64,000 nt of DNA. Origin: Acidimicrobiia bacterium (lineage in GTDB: Bacteria; Actinomycetota; Acidimicrobiia; Spongiisociales; ZC4RG35). Location of the stretch: positions 62,001 to 126,000 of the forward strand of contig JANQOU010000002.1 of assembly GCA_028285585.1 (NCBI GenBank), written 5' to 3'. Positions 26,421 to 34,206 of the stretch are shown one piece after another. A program made the translations under genes and the position numbers. Under the pieces are notes generated by a model, which saw only the letters and a list, made by a program, of their open reading frames with translations, ran no database searches and was not told the origin of the DNA. Positions within the stretch are counted from its first letter, which is position 1. Each line of letters starts with the position of its first letter.

Positions 26421-26826
26421 CAAGGTCCGACCTGATCGGGGCCTGCTCGACACGTCGGTGGTCATCGACTTGGAGTCGATTCCCACCACCGCACTGCCTG
26501 TCGAAGTGGCCATCAGCTCAATCACGCTTGCAGAGCTGGCCGCTGGGCCTCATGCCACCACTGACCCGACCGAGCGAAGTCGCCGACAAGACCGACTCCA
26601 GCGAACCGAAGCGACCTTCGACCCCCTCCCCTTCGACGCCAACGCTGCCCGCGCCTACGGCCGCGTCTTCTCCACCGTCACCGCTGCGGGTCGGAAGCCC
26701 CGAGGTGCCCGAGCCGTCGACCTCCTCATCGCCGCCACCGCCCTCGCAGCAGGTCTCCCGCTCTACACCCGCAGCCCCGCCGACTTCCGAGCCCTCGACA
26801 ACCTCATCGACATCTTCACCATCTGA
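26413..26826 (+). CDS. vapC: PIN-domain ribonuclease toxin, VapC family
   Basis: A 137-residue PIN-domain endoribonuclease. Acidic active-site residues are visible in LLDTSVVIDLE (Asp), ITLAELAAG (Glu) and RAVDLLIAATALAAGLPL (Asp), ending with the typical YTRSPADF strand. It inhibits growth by cleaving RNA unless bound by the upstream Phd-type antitoxin. GTG at 26413 lies inside the antitoxin 3' end. The pair appears intact. Confidence 0.88.
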   Translation: MPDKVRPDRGLLDTSVVIDLESIPTTALPVEVAISSITLAELAAGPHATTDPTERSRRQDRLQRTEATFDPLPFDANAARAYGRVFSTVTAAGRKPRGARAVDLLIAATALAAGLPLYTRSPADFRALDNLIDIFTI

Positions 26827-27127
26827 CCGCGCGTGCCGAGGAGTGAGTAAGCGACGCCAAACTCCAGCCCTAATCGCCTTTTGGGCCCTGTTGCTTCGTG
26901 TCGGAGGGCTGAGCTGGTCGCAGGCCTTGAGCTGTGGTCGAATTCCATCTCCTCGAGAGCAAAGAGGTTCGAACGCCTGCCTGAATCGGTGTCGCTACCG
27001 TCAGCTGGGTCGATACAAGGCCGAGATCCTGGATGCCACGACATCGAATCAGCTGGCTAGATGGTTGCCTTAGGCAACCTCGCCTTCGCGTGGGTGCCGC
27101 AGCCCGCGAGAGGTGGGACAAGCATTC
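26827..27127. other. Gene-free stretch with a 17-nt palindrome
   Basis: Between the two PIN modules no convincing gene is seen. The only clear structure is GGTTGCCT and AGGCAACC around a single T at 27063-27079, a perfect odd-centred palindrome with no following T-run. A GGTTCGAAC string near 26970 recalls a tRNA T-arm, but no cloverleaf can be built. Confidence 0.5.
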
Positions 27128-27158
27128 TTTAGACATCCAGAGAACGGATATCTAAACT
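27128..27158 (+). promoter_or_regulatory. Operator palindrome and leaderless promoter of the second PIN module
   Basis: TTTAGACATCC (27128-27138) and GGATATCTAAA (27146-27156) form an 11-bp inverted repeat with one mismatch and a 7-nt centre. It spans TAGACA (27130-27135, -35-like) and TAAACT (27153-27158, -10-like), 17 nt apart, with the ATG 6 nt after. A repressor bound here would block the promoter. Confidence 0.65.
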
Positions 27159-27164
27159 GATCGC

Positions 27165-27704
27165 ATGACGCCATCGACGGCTTTCACCCACGACATCCAC
27201 CAAGACGACTTCCTCCACGATCCGCATGCGTCGAAGTATCGCGATGAGTTGGATCGTCGACCCGAGGCGTTCGTCCGGCTCTTTGCGCTACTCAACGATC
27301 CCGCAAACGAGCAGCGCCTCATCGACGCCGAGATGCACGAACTTCCGGCGCTTTGTGGCGTCGTGCGCTTCATTGAAGCTGATCCTGCAATCAAGGCCGT
27401 GCTCGCCGAGGGCCGCGCTGGCTATCGCTTCCGCCAGACCGTCGGCGTCGTACTGAAGCTGAAGATGGCCAAGCTCGGCTGGCGAACCACCGGCAGAAAG
27501 GGCAGCGTGAAGGGCGCCAGCCACTTCACCAAGGCCGAACACTACGTCGCCGATCCCTCGACTCGCGACGATCCAGCGTCGAGGGCCCTCGCTGCTCTTG
27601 ATGCAGTTGCAGCAATCGGCGATCACGACGAACGAGAAGCGACCGGACGTGAGCTCATGGACGCGCTAGCCGCAACCCGACACGCCGAGGGACGTCCGTT
27701 CTGA
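27165..27704 (+). CDS. Unrecognised protein paired with a PIN toxin, candidate antitoxin
   Basis: A 179-residue soluble protein with an acidic N-terminus, a helical centre and a basic segment (LKLKMAKLGWRTTGRKGSVKG, split near residue 112) that could touch DNA or RNA. No known antitoxin fold was recognised. Its stop is 1 nt before the ATG of a PIN-domain gene, and an 11-bp operator-like palindrome covers its promoter. Both features support a toxin-antitoxin role by context. It is larger than usual VapB antitoxins. Confidence 0.6.
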   Translation: MTPSTAFTHDIHQDDFLHDPHASKYRDELDRRPEAFVRLFALLNDPANEQRLIDAEMHELPALCGVVRFIEADPAIKAVLAEGRAGYRFRQTVGVVLKLKMAKLGWRTTGRKGSVKGASHFTKAEHYVADPSTRDDPASRALAALDAVAAIGDHDEREATGRELMDALAATRHAEGRPF

Positions 27705-27705
27705 C

Positions 27706-28155
27706 ATGCTGATCGTCCTCGACAGCGGACCACTCGGACTACTCAGCAACCCAACCACCACTGGCTCTGGCCAGCAGGCACAGGACTGGGCCCGCGATCG
27801 AATTTCCGCAGGCGACGAGTTCATCGTTCCCGAGATTGCCGACTACGAGGTTCGGCGCGAACTCACCCGCGCTGGGAAGACCCAGGGCATCGCCCGCCTC
27901 GATGAACTCTGCGTCGGGCTCGGCTACCACCCGCTCTCGACATCCATCATGCGCGACGCCGCACACCTCTGGGCTGAAGCTCGCAGCGGCGGCTATCCCA
28001 CCGCCCACGAAGCGGCACTCGACGGCGACGTGATCCTCGCAGCTCAGGCCCGCGATCTAGACAGCAACCTGTCGGCCGAACGAGTTGTGGTAGCGACAAT
28101 GAACGTGATGCACCTCGAGCGGTACGTCGACACCGAGCTTTGGACGTCGCTCTAG
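27706..28155 (+). CDS. PIN-domain nuclease, candidate toxin
   Basis: A 149-residue protein with the PIN active-site pattern. LIVLDSGPLG gives Asp near residue 6, VPEIADYEVRREL gives the central Glu, and LDGDVILAAQARD gives the third Asp, followed by VVVATMNVMHL. It resembles VapC-like nucleases, but its partner is not a standard VapB. A single base (A, 27705) separates it from the upstream gene, so translation is probably coupled. Confidence 0.75.
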   Translation: MLIVLDSGPLGLLSNPTTTGSGQQAQDWARDRISAGDEFIVPEIADYEVRRELTRAGKTQGIARLDELCVGLGYHPLSTSIMRDAAHLWAEARSGGYPTAHEAALDGDVILAAQARDLDSNLSAERVVVATMNVMHLERYVDTELWTSL

Positions 28156-28492
28156 TCCCCGTAGACCGCCTGACCGCCGCTCATCGACAACACGCATCGC
28201 CCCGATCAGTTGAACCGCTCGACTGAGCTGCACGAAGTTGCGACTGACGCAACCCTGTGCAGCGCAAACGAGTTTTGGAGTCTTGGGTGTCGGAGAGAGG
28301 ATTCGAACAACGGAGAGTTGCCTCCGACTCGTGCCACCCTGTGCGTGTTTACCAGGTCAGAGCAGGTTTTGGTCAGATCGCCGTGACGGCTGCCGCCCTC
28401 GTGGAGAAGCACAACGGGGTGTGGGGCGGTCAGCGACAGTCACGTCAGCTGGGACGCTGTGCTGCTGGTTCGCGGCGGCTTCGGTGCCCGGT
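28156..28492. other. Gene-free stretch holding a tRNA-end repeat
   Basis: Apart from the tRNA-Leu 3'-end copy described separately, no gene, RNA or terminator is supported. Short reading frames crossing it have no homology-like features. Confidence 0.5.
28281..28308. repeat. Direct repeat of the tRNA-Leu 3' end and flank (attachment-site-like)
   Basis: Positions 28288-28308 match 34207-34227, the tRNA-Leu 3' end, at 20 of 21 bases in the same orientation. The preceding TCTTGGGTG (28281-28289) also occurs just outside the tRNA at 34194-34202, where 6 extra bases (CTGGTG) intervene. This is the pattern left by site-specific integration at a tRNA 3' end. Confidence 0.7.
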
Positions 28493-29026
28493 TCAGCCTG
28501 GTGTTTGGTAGGTGTGGCCGCGTGGGGAGAGCCGGTAGCCGGTGTCGAGGCTTTCGGTGAGGCCGAGTCCCTTGAGTTGCCGGACTCGTCGCTTTAGTCG
28601 GGGCTGGTCGATGTCGAGATGGTCGGCGAGATCGGCGGATCGTCGTCCGGGCATTTCGGCGAGGGTGTCGAGGAGTGCGGTTGTCCAGGGGCCGGTGCGG
28701 CTCGCGGCGTCCCAGCGGAGAAGCTGGTTGTCGATCTGGGCGCGTTCGACGTCGCTCATCTCGGTCTTGGCTCGCAGCCCGATACGAGGGTCCTCGCTCT
28801 TGCGGTGGAACCGGATCCGGTAGAGCTGGCGGTCCGGGCCCGGTCGCAGTGAATCGATGACGGCGTCACGGTTAGCGAGTCCTGTGCGTGGGCGTCGGCG
28901 TCGTCGATGTCGGCGGTATCGATCGGTGTGACCTCATCGATCTGCAGAAGGCCGCTTCCAGTTCCGGAACGCGACGGTGACGTCGCCGGAGCGGATCTGG
29001 TCGTGCAGGTCCGAAGAGAAGAGCAT
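28493..29026 (-). pseudogene. Decayed ASCH-domain gene (two frame disruptions)
   Basis: Translating the minus strand from ATG 29026 gives MLFSSDLHDQIRSGDVTVAF then NWKRPSA and a stop. The next frame continues with QIDEVTPIDTADIDDADAHA. A third frame continues with ANRDAVIDSL, then LYRIRFHRKSEDPRIG and the winged-helix-like C-terminus (ADLADHLDIDQPRLK, GYRLSPRG). In order these match actinobacterial ASCH-domain proteins with a C-terminal helical domain. A deletion after KRP and a small frameshift near 28890 break the gene. The 88-residue frame at 28493-28759 is only its tail. Confidence 0.7.
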
Positions 29027-29036
29027 GCGAGAGCGG

Positions 29037-29468
29037 TCAGCGCCCAGAGCGGTAACGGCGCGGAGGTTGCGTCGGGTCGCCGTCGTGTATCGACACCGTC
29101 ACCGGCGTCAGCTCGACGAACAGCAACTCGGGGTTGTCAGCGGTTACGTAGAACTGCTCCTGGTCGTATGGCAGGACGTGCCGGTCCCACAGTGTGCGGC
29201 GTTCGATGGGGTCGTCGACGAGACGGGCGGTCGCGCGCATGAAGATCAGCCGGTCGGGTCGTTCGGGCCAGTGAAGCGCGACCCGCGGTTCGTGACGGAG
29301 GTTCTTCGCCTTCTGCGAACTAGCGTAGGTGGCGGTCCACATGACGTCGGCGTCGAAGCCGATCCCGACCCAGGCAACGTGGGGGTGGCCGTCGCTACGG
29401 ACCGTTGCGAGGTAGGTGCCATCGGCCACACCGGTGCACTCGGTCCTAACACTCTCCCAATCGAGCAT
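29037..29468 (-). CDS. Pyridoxamine 5'-phosphate oxidase-family (FMN split-barrel) protein
   Basis: A 143-residue protein. TYLATVRSDGHPHVAWVGIGFD is the characteristic first strand pair (cut near residue 39), MWTATYASSQKAKNLRHEPRVALH carries the usual Lys/Arg flavin-contact region, and a C-terminal barrel strand follows. Family members bind FMN or F420 and often act as reductases, or have unclear roles. GGAGG lies almost directly before the ATG. The gene appears intact although its downstream neighbour is decayed. Confidence 0.8.
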   Translation of the reverse strand: MLDWESVRTECTGVADGTYLATVRSDGHPHVAWVGIGFDADVMWTATYASSQKAKNLRHEPRVALHWPERPDRLIFMRATARLVDDPIERRTLWDRHVLPYDQEQFYVTADNPELLFVELTPVTVSIHDGDPTQPPRRYRSGR

Positions 29469-29860
29469 TCCTCCAGCGTACCGCTGCCTGGCCGGTGCCG
29501 AGAAAGCGCGATCGCCCCCAGCCGATCCGCACTGCTCAGACGATTGAGGGCAACCTTGGACCGACGACGTCTCCCGGCGCCGCCGTCAGCCGCAGGGTCG
29601 TCGCCCAACGTGCACAGCACGAAACCCGCCCTACCGCTCCCAATACTGTCGCCACTCCGCACAGGAGTGGCGTTGGAATCAACGGTGTCGGAGAGAGAAC
29701 TCCACTGCTCCCTGGCGGTTCCGACTGTTCATGGCGATTCGCTGTTTCCCCAACTCAACAAAGTTTCTTGTGATTCCGGTTCCGATCGATCCCGGGGTGG
29801 TGCGGCTGCTCCCGGGAATCTGATGACATCGTGATGACAAGCGACACGACCTCAGCACGA
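29469..29860. other. Gene-free stretch with a second tRNA-end repeat and a hairpin
   Basis: GGTGTCGGAGAGAG at 29684-29697 repeats the tRNA-Leu 3' end exactly (34205-34218), and ACTC follows after one mismatch. About 12 nt earlier, CGCCACTCC and GGAGTGGCG form a perfect 9-bp hairpin (29650-29672). GGAGTGGCG also occurs in the 5' part of the same tRNA. No gene is supported here. Confidence 0.55.
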
Positions 29861-31072
29861 TCAGAATCGATCGATGATCAGGGAACGAGCGACGTCAGGG
29901 TCTGGCTCGAAGTTGGGCACTGATGCCTTTGCTATCCGAAATGCTCCGCGACGTTGACCATGGAGGTTGCCCGCCGTTGGTCCCAGCACTAGAGCGGCCG
30001 GCGCTCCAACAACGTGTACAGGCATGCCAGCCCAACCGAGGTCCTCATCCAGGTCAGGGATGCCGTCGTGTATTGGGATCGGATGGCGTTGTGCCATCTG
30101 GCTGAGTATCGGATGGGCTTCCACACTCTGGTCGAAACCTGTTGCGAGCCAGACCTCATCGACCCAGCGTTCAGCAGTTCCGAGCAATACCCGTACGCCA
30201 TTTGTGCCGGCTGCCACTCCAACTAGCGGACTCTTTCGGAGAACCTCGATCACACCCGAGCGTTCGAGATCGGCCAAGGCCCGACGAGCCCATGGCGGCA
30301 GGTGGCCTCCGCCCCGGGCCTCTTCCACAGCCATACGGCGTTGGGATCGATTCGGCTCAGCGGTGAATCCGGTCAGATACTTCGGACCCATCCATCCCGG
30401 AACTACGTCGAAGTGTCGAACACGGAACTTCGAGCGCAACGCCAGAGTTACCGAGAGGCCGGCAGCCGCCGCTCCGATGACAAGATGAGCGGCGGTCAGT
30501 CCACCGCCGACCACAACAACTCGTGTCCCGGGTGGGGGCGGAGTTCGCAAGTCAACCGCTTCAGCATGCCTCACTCTTGGGTGGTTTGGAATGTTCTCGC
30601 CGATCCTCGGCTTACCGATCCCGGTGGCTATGACAAGCCGTCGGCATGAGACTGTGTTGCCGCAGGTCAAGTTGACCTTCACGCCGTTGGGTTCCACGTC
30701 GAAATCAGCCACAGCAGATGGCATGACATCCGGCAGGGCGTGCTCGGCGATCACCGAATCTGTGAAGTGGGCAAACCCAGCGGTGCTCGGCAACTCCTTG
30801 CCGTCTCGAACGACGTGCGGCAGGCCTTCCCGGGCACAATGTTGGATGAAGGACCACGGATCCGGGTGTGGATGGTGCGTGCTTGGCGACCGTAAATGCT
30901 CTATTCCTTGACGGGCCATCCGATCGTGCCACCTGGCCAACCAGGCTCCTGACGGATCCACGACGGCTGTGCGCTGCATCATCTCCGGATCGGTAGTAGC
31001 CAATGCGAGAGCGATTGCTAGGCCGGCTGGGCCCGCACCTGCCACGAGCACGTCGACATCCGTTTTACTCAT
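29861..31072 (-). CDS. FAD/NAD(P)-binding flavoprotein, N-hydroxylase-like
   Basis: A 403-residue protein with two Rossmann motifs, VLVAGAGPAGLAIALALA at the N-terminus (FAD) and VVVVGGGLTAAHLVIGAAAAG (NAD(P)H), plus an LATGFDQS motif near the C-terminus. The layout resembles SidA/IucD/CzcO-type flavin monooxygenases and related reductases. The start is MSKTDVDVLVAG at 31072; a longer start at 31099 adds a Cys-rich stretch that is probably not translated. It is the last gene of the Fur-boxed module. The substrate is unknown. Confidence 0.75.
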   Translation of the reverse strand: MSKTDVDVLVAGAGPAGLAIALALATTDPEMMQRTAVVDPSGAWLARWHDRMARQGIEHLRSPSTHHPHPDPWSFIQHCAREGLPHVVRDGKELPSTAGFAHFTDSVIAEHALPDVMPSAVADFDVEPNGVKVNLTCGNTVSCRRLVIATGIGKPRIGENIPNHPRVRHAEAVDLRTPPPPGTRVVVVGGGLTAAHLVIGAAAAGLSVTLALRSKFRVRHFDVVPGWMGPKYLTGFTAEPNRSQRRMAVEEARGGGHLPPWARRALADLERSGVIEVLRKSPLVGVAAGTNGVRVLLGTAERWVDEVWLATGFDQSVEAHPILSQMAQRHPIPIHDGIPDLDEDLGWAGMPVHVVGAPAALVLGPTAGNLHGQRRGAFRIAKASVPNFEPDPDVARSLIIDRF

Positions 31073-31166
31073 GGTCGCCCGACGGCAGCACGGCAACATC
31101 GCCGTGAAGGTCCTCTGTCATTTGGCAGACGGCCACCCAGATCGTCTTACAGGTTGTCTTGGGGCT

Positions 31167-31181
31167 ATTCGGATTCCGAAT
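31167..31181. repeat. 15-nt perfect palindrome between the FeoB-like and flavoprotein genes
   Basis: ATTCGGA and TCCGAAT are arranged around a single T in the 123-nt gap before the last gene of the module. It could be an operator or part of an internal promoter. There is no T-run, so a terminator is unlikely. Confidence 0.45.
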
Positions 31182-31195
31182 GCTGGGGGCTGTGT

Positions 31196-32854
31196 TCATG
31201 TGACGAACACAGCTCCAACCCAGGCGATGGTCAGCGAGAAGACCGCCGCCGCGGCCGCCTGCCTGACGATCAGCTTTCCCGCCATCATCGTTGTGCGCTC
31301 GCGAGCAATCGTGGTCACTGTGACCAGACACGGCAGGAGGACGCCGGCCAGATAGGTAGCCGTGAGTAGCTGAACTGAGTCAAGGGTGGGCGCAATGCCA
31401 TCGGTGGCCAACAGCAGTATTCCGTCCTTGCGAACCGACGCCAACACCACCGCCAGGGCGGTGTCAGACGGCAGATTGAACAAAGCCATCAGCGGGCTCA
31501 AGGCGCGGGCCGCTAGGTCGAGCAAACCTAGGTGCTCAGCCAAAGACGCAAAGGCACTGATTCCGAGAAACACAGGGATGGCTGTCCCAAAAAACTGGCG
31601 AATCGAAGTGGATGCCTCCCTCGCCATTTCTGAAATGCTCGGGACCGACAGAAACGACCGGTGGTCAACGAGAAGCAGGTTGTGACGACTCCGCGCTTCT
31701 TGGGTGGAGGTCAGTCGGATATAGACCAGTGTTGAGCCCGTTAGCACCAACAGAAATGGGATCACCAATTCCGGCGCTCCAGCAGCCCCGAGTACTGCAA
31801 GCGTCGCTCCTAGCTGGTAGCTGCAAGGTGACCCGAAGGCGATGGCGGCGATGGTCGTGTTGCGAGTAGATCCGCTACACGACCGAGTGGACACCACCGC
31901 AGGTACGTTGCACCCCAATCCCATCATCACGCGCACCAGATCGCGACCTTCAATACCGACCCGAAGCATCACGGTGTGAAGCGCGGCAGCCAATCGATCG
32001 ACAAGTCCGCTCGCCTTGTAAGCACCGAGCAGCGCCGCGTACGCCACAACGGTTGGAGCGGCCCACACAAACAGCAACGGGAACATCGTCAGAATTCCGT
32101 AGTCGCCCACCAGAATGTCGGAGACCAGGCTTGGGTCGCCAACTGCCCCGACAATCGGAGCCAATGCAGTTTCAACGACCGGCTCAAGCAAGCCGGCCAC
32201 AACGTTGGCGACAAGGACCGCTGCCACCGCGGGGACGAGCAGCAGGATTGCTGCGAGGATCGGGCCGAAACGGGGCCGCTCGAGGGGACCGGAGCGAGGC
32301 TCTATGCGCCAGCCGACGGTCGGAGCCGAGGAAGGCAGGGCTTTGTGGGATGACATTCCCGCCAGAACCGCTTGGCGGTCACCAGTCTGCAAGCTCCTGG
32401 CATCCACGAGCATCACCGGCACATCCATCTCATCCGAGAGGAGCTCGAGCGTTCTCGGTGCCGTCCGCTGATCAACTTTGTCAGCGAATGTAACTACCAC
32501 CAACCCCCGTCGGCCCGCAACGATGGGAAGGAGGCTGGCTAAGTCGTGGTCGATGCTGCCAGCCCTAGCCACCACAATCATGATGGCTTCCGCCTCGGTG
32601 GTTGCTTCTACTGCAAGCCGTGCGGTCTCGGCGTCTGACTGCCTGCTCAGTCCGGGAGTGTCGATAATGGTGGCGTCAGGAGCGGCATGACGGTGGACAG
32701 CCACGGTCGAACCACGAAAGTTGGCTGAGCTGGTCCCAGGCCGCCCCGTGAGAGCACATGCAAGGGTTGACTTTCCGCTGCTCTCGAGGCCGACAAGGAC
32801 TCCTGTTGGTGTCTCAACTGTCGGTCTTAGCAAGCGCACTCCACGTCGCAGCAC
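31196..32854 (-). CDS. FeoB-like GTPase/permease (compact)
   Basis: A 552-residue protein. An N-terminal G domain has P-loop GLESSGKST, DTPG (G3) and a degenerate ADKVD in place of the usual G4. The membrane part has FeoB signatures: GLGCNVPAVVSTRSC in the first Gate domain, SPCSYQLGAT after it, and SVRKDG followed by LLPCLVTVTTIARE in the second. FeoB imports Fe(II). This version is shorter than usual (about 600-800 residues), mainly between the G domain and the first Gate. GTG 32854 overlaps the upstream flavoprotein gene by 28 nt; GTG 32839 is an alternative start. Confidence 0.78.
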   Translation of the reverse strand: MLRRGVRLLRPTVETPTGVLVGLESSGKSTLACALTGRPGTSSANFRGSTVAVHRHAAPDATIIDTPGLSRQSDAETARLAVEATTEAEAIMIVVARAGSIDHDLASLLPIVAGRRGLVVVTFADKVDQRTAPRTLELLSDEMDVPVMLVDARSLQTGDRQAVLAGMSSHKALPSSAPTVGWRIEPRSGPLERPRFGPILAAILLLVPAVAAVLVANVVAGLLEPVVETALAPIVGAVGDPSLVSDILVGDYGILTMFPLLFVWAAPTVVAYAALLGAYKASGLVDRLAAALHTVMLRVGIEGRDLVRVMMGLGCNVPAVVSTRSCSGSTRNTTIAAIAFGSPCSYQLGATLAVLGAAGAPELVIPFLLVLTGSTLVYIRLTSTQEARSRHNLLLVDHRSFLSVPSISEMAREASTSIRQFFGTAIPVFLGISAFASLAEHLGLLDLAARALSPLMALFNLPSDTALAVVLASVRKDGILLLATDGIAPTLDSVQLLTATYLAGVLLPCLVTVTTIARERTTMMAGKLIVRQAAAAAVFSLTIAWVGAVFVT

Positions 32855-33954
32855 GACAGGTCGTCAAGGAAGAAGCCATCAGCGGCGAGCTCAGATAGGG
32901 GATCTGTATCCAACTCAAGCCGGGTGGCGATTTCACTCGCAACGACGGCAAACCGTTGCCGAAACTTGTATATGAAGCAGAAGACGACTCCTCTGTGGCG
33001 AAGAGCGGGACCCGTGACAAACATTCCTGGGGTGATGGTCGACTCATCAGCTCTCTCAGTTACTTCGGGGAAGCCGCCCTCATCGGAGGCGAAGTGTGGA
33101 GATGCAACCGCTGAAAGAGGACGGAACCCTGTTGCCAGTATCGGCTCACCGTCACATGTCCAGCACTGTCCATCAGCACCTCGAACGACGTAGCCACCTT
33201 GCGAGGTCTCCAAAGAGAGCACGTCGACACCGCCTACTAGCTCGATCCCTCCCCCCTGGTTCCAGAGACGGTCATGAGTGTTCGGCGAGAGCACCATGCT
33301 CGGATCGCTTTCTCGCCCTGCCCAAGGCTCTCCGCGATCGAGAACCGTCACCTTGCTGCCCCGACGAGCAAGCTCCAATGCTGCGTCTATCCCGCTTTCG
33401 TAGCCGCCAACGACCACATGGTGATCGCCTCCGGTGAGCTCACCCCATTCGCCAACCCGACCAACGTGGACTCCAAATTCAGCGCCGGCCATCGTCCCGG
33501 TACTCGGCTGGTTGTATTCACCACCGGCCCAGACCACGAATCGGGTGCTGATCGGACCTTGCGACGTATCTAGTCGGAACCCTCCGTTAGTTGGCCTGAT
33601 TGATTCCACGTTGACGTGGGTTTCAACCGGAATCTCGTAGTAGTCGACAACTGATTGGAGATAGTGCGCGTACTCGGCGCCGGTCGGATGTTGAGTACCG
33701 AGCGTGAAGGCCGGCGATGTCGTTGGGGTGACCGCATTCAGGTCCACCATTCCGAATGCATTTGAGGTGAAGGAGGGCGTCAGAAACCGCATCTGCTCGT
33801 GCCACTTGCGAAAGGTCTCTCCAACCTCCCCTGACTCCAGAACGAGGGTGTCGATACCGGCGACCTCGGACAGGACCCATGACACTCCGACGCCTGCGGC
33901 TCCCGCTCCCACAACCACGACTTCCGCTGTCGCTTCGCTGTTCGATCTATCCAT
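32827..33954 (-). CDS. FAD-dependent oxidoreductase with C-terminal Cys cluster
   Basis: A 375-residue flavoprotein. VVVVGAGAAGVGVSWVLSE is the FAD Rossmann motif, HHVVVGGYESGIDAALELA the NAD(P) motif, and ILATGFRP the terminal FAD motif. It resembles CzcO/YUC-type or thioredoxin-reductase-like oxidoreductases. The last residues SCCDVECAC hold four Cys that could bind a metal or cluster. The start MDRSNSEATAE at 33954 is chosen because a TATGAT -10 lies exactly 7 nt upstream. It is first in the module, under a Fur-like box. Confidence 0.78.
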   Translation of the reverse strand: MDRSNSEATAEVVVVGAGAAGVGVSWVLSEVAGIDTLVLESGEVGETFRKWHEQMRFLTPSFTSNAFGMVDLNAVTPTTSPAFTLGTQHPTGAEYAHYLQSVVDYYEIPVETHVNVESIRPTNGGFRLDTSQGPISTRFVVWAGGEYNQPSTGTMAGAEFGVHVGRVGEWGELTGGDHHVVVGGYESGIDAALELARRGSKVTVLDRGEPWAGRESDPSMVLSPNTHDRLWNQGGGIELVGGVDVLSLETSQGGYVVRGADGQCWTCDGEPILATGFRPLSAVASPHFASDEGGFPEVTERADESTITPGMFVTGPALRHRGVVFCFIYKFRQRFAVVASEIATRLELDTDPLSELAADGFFLDDLSCCDVECAC

Positions 33955-33961
33955 CCCCAAT

Positions 33962-33991
33962 ATCATAACTAAGAATGATTCTCATTCGCAA
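33962..33991 (-). promoter_or_regulatory. Promoter with Fur-family operator
   Basis: On the minus strand TTGCGA (33991-33986), an 18-nt spacer and TATGAT (33967-33962) precede the ATG at 33954 by 7 nt. The spacer and -35 are covered by the palindrome GAATGA-GAA-TCATTC (33987-33973). Aligned to the classical 19-bp Fur consensus, 14 of 19 positions match. Repression by an iron- or zinc-loaded Fur-family protein is inferred. Confidence 0.7.
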
Positions 33992-34206
33992 TCAGTGCTG
34001 CTTCTTGCAAAAAGCAAATCTGATCTGCGATTTTGGTTTCACGGACCCCCGCCCCATCTTCAACGCCAACACCCTCCCGGGCGGTCATTGGCGAGATACC
34101 ATCAGGCTGCCCTCCCCCACCATCAGACGGTGCTGACGACAGACGACGGTGGGGCGACCCGTCGGAACTGGACGAAGTGCAGGTCAGTGCCGTTCTTGGG
34201 TGCTGG

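Noticed and set aside
26960-26990. tRNA T-arm-like GGTTCGAAC near the vapC gene
   Set aside because: No matching acceptor stem or anticodon arm in the flanks.
28281-28308. A second tRNA-Leu gene
   Set aside because: Only the 3' acceptor/T-arm segment is present; no anticodon or D arm can be built.
28493-28759. Free-standing 88-residue winged-helix regulator
   Set aside because: The frame is the C-terminal remnant of the decayed ASCH gene; upstream pieces continue in other frames.
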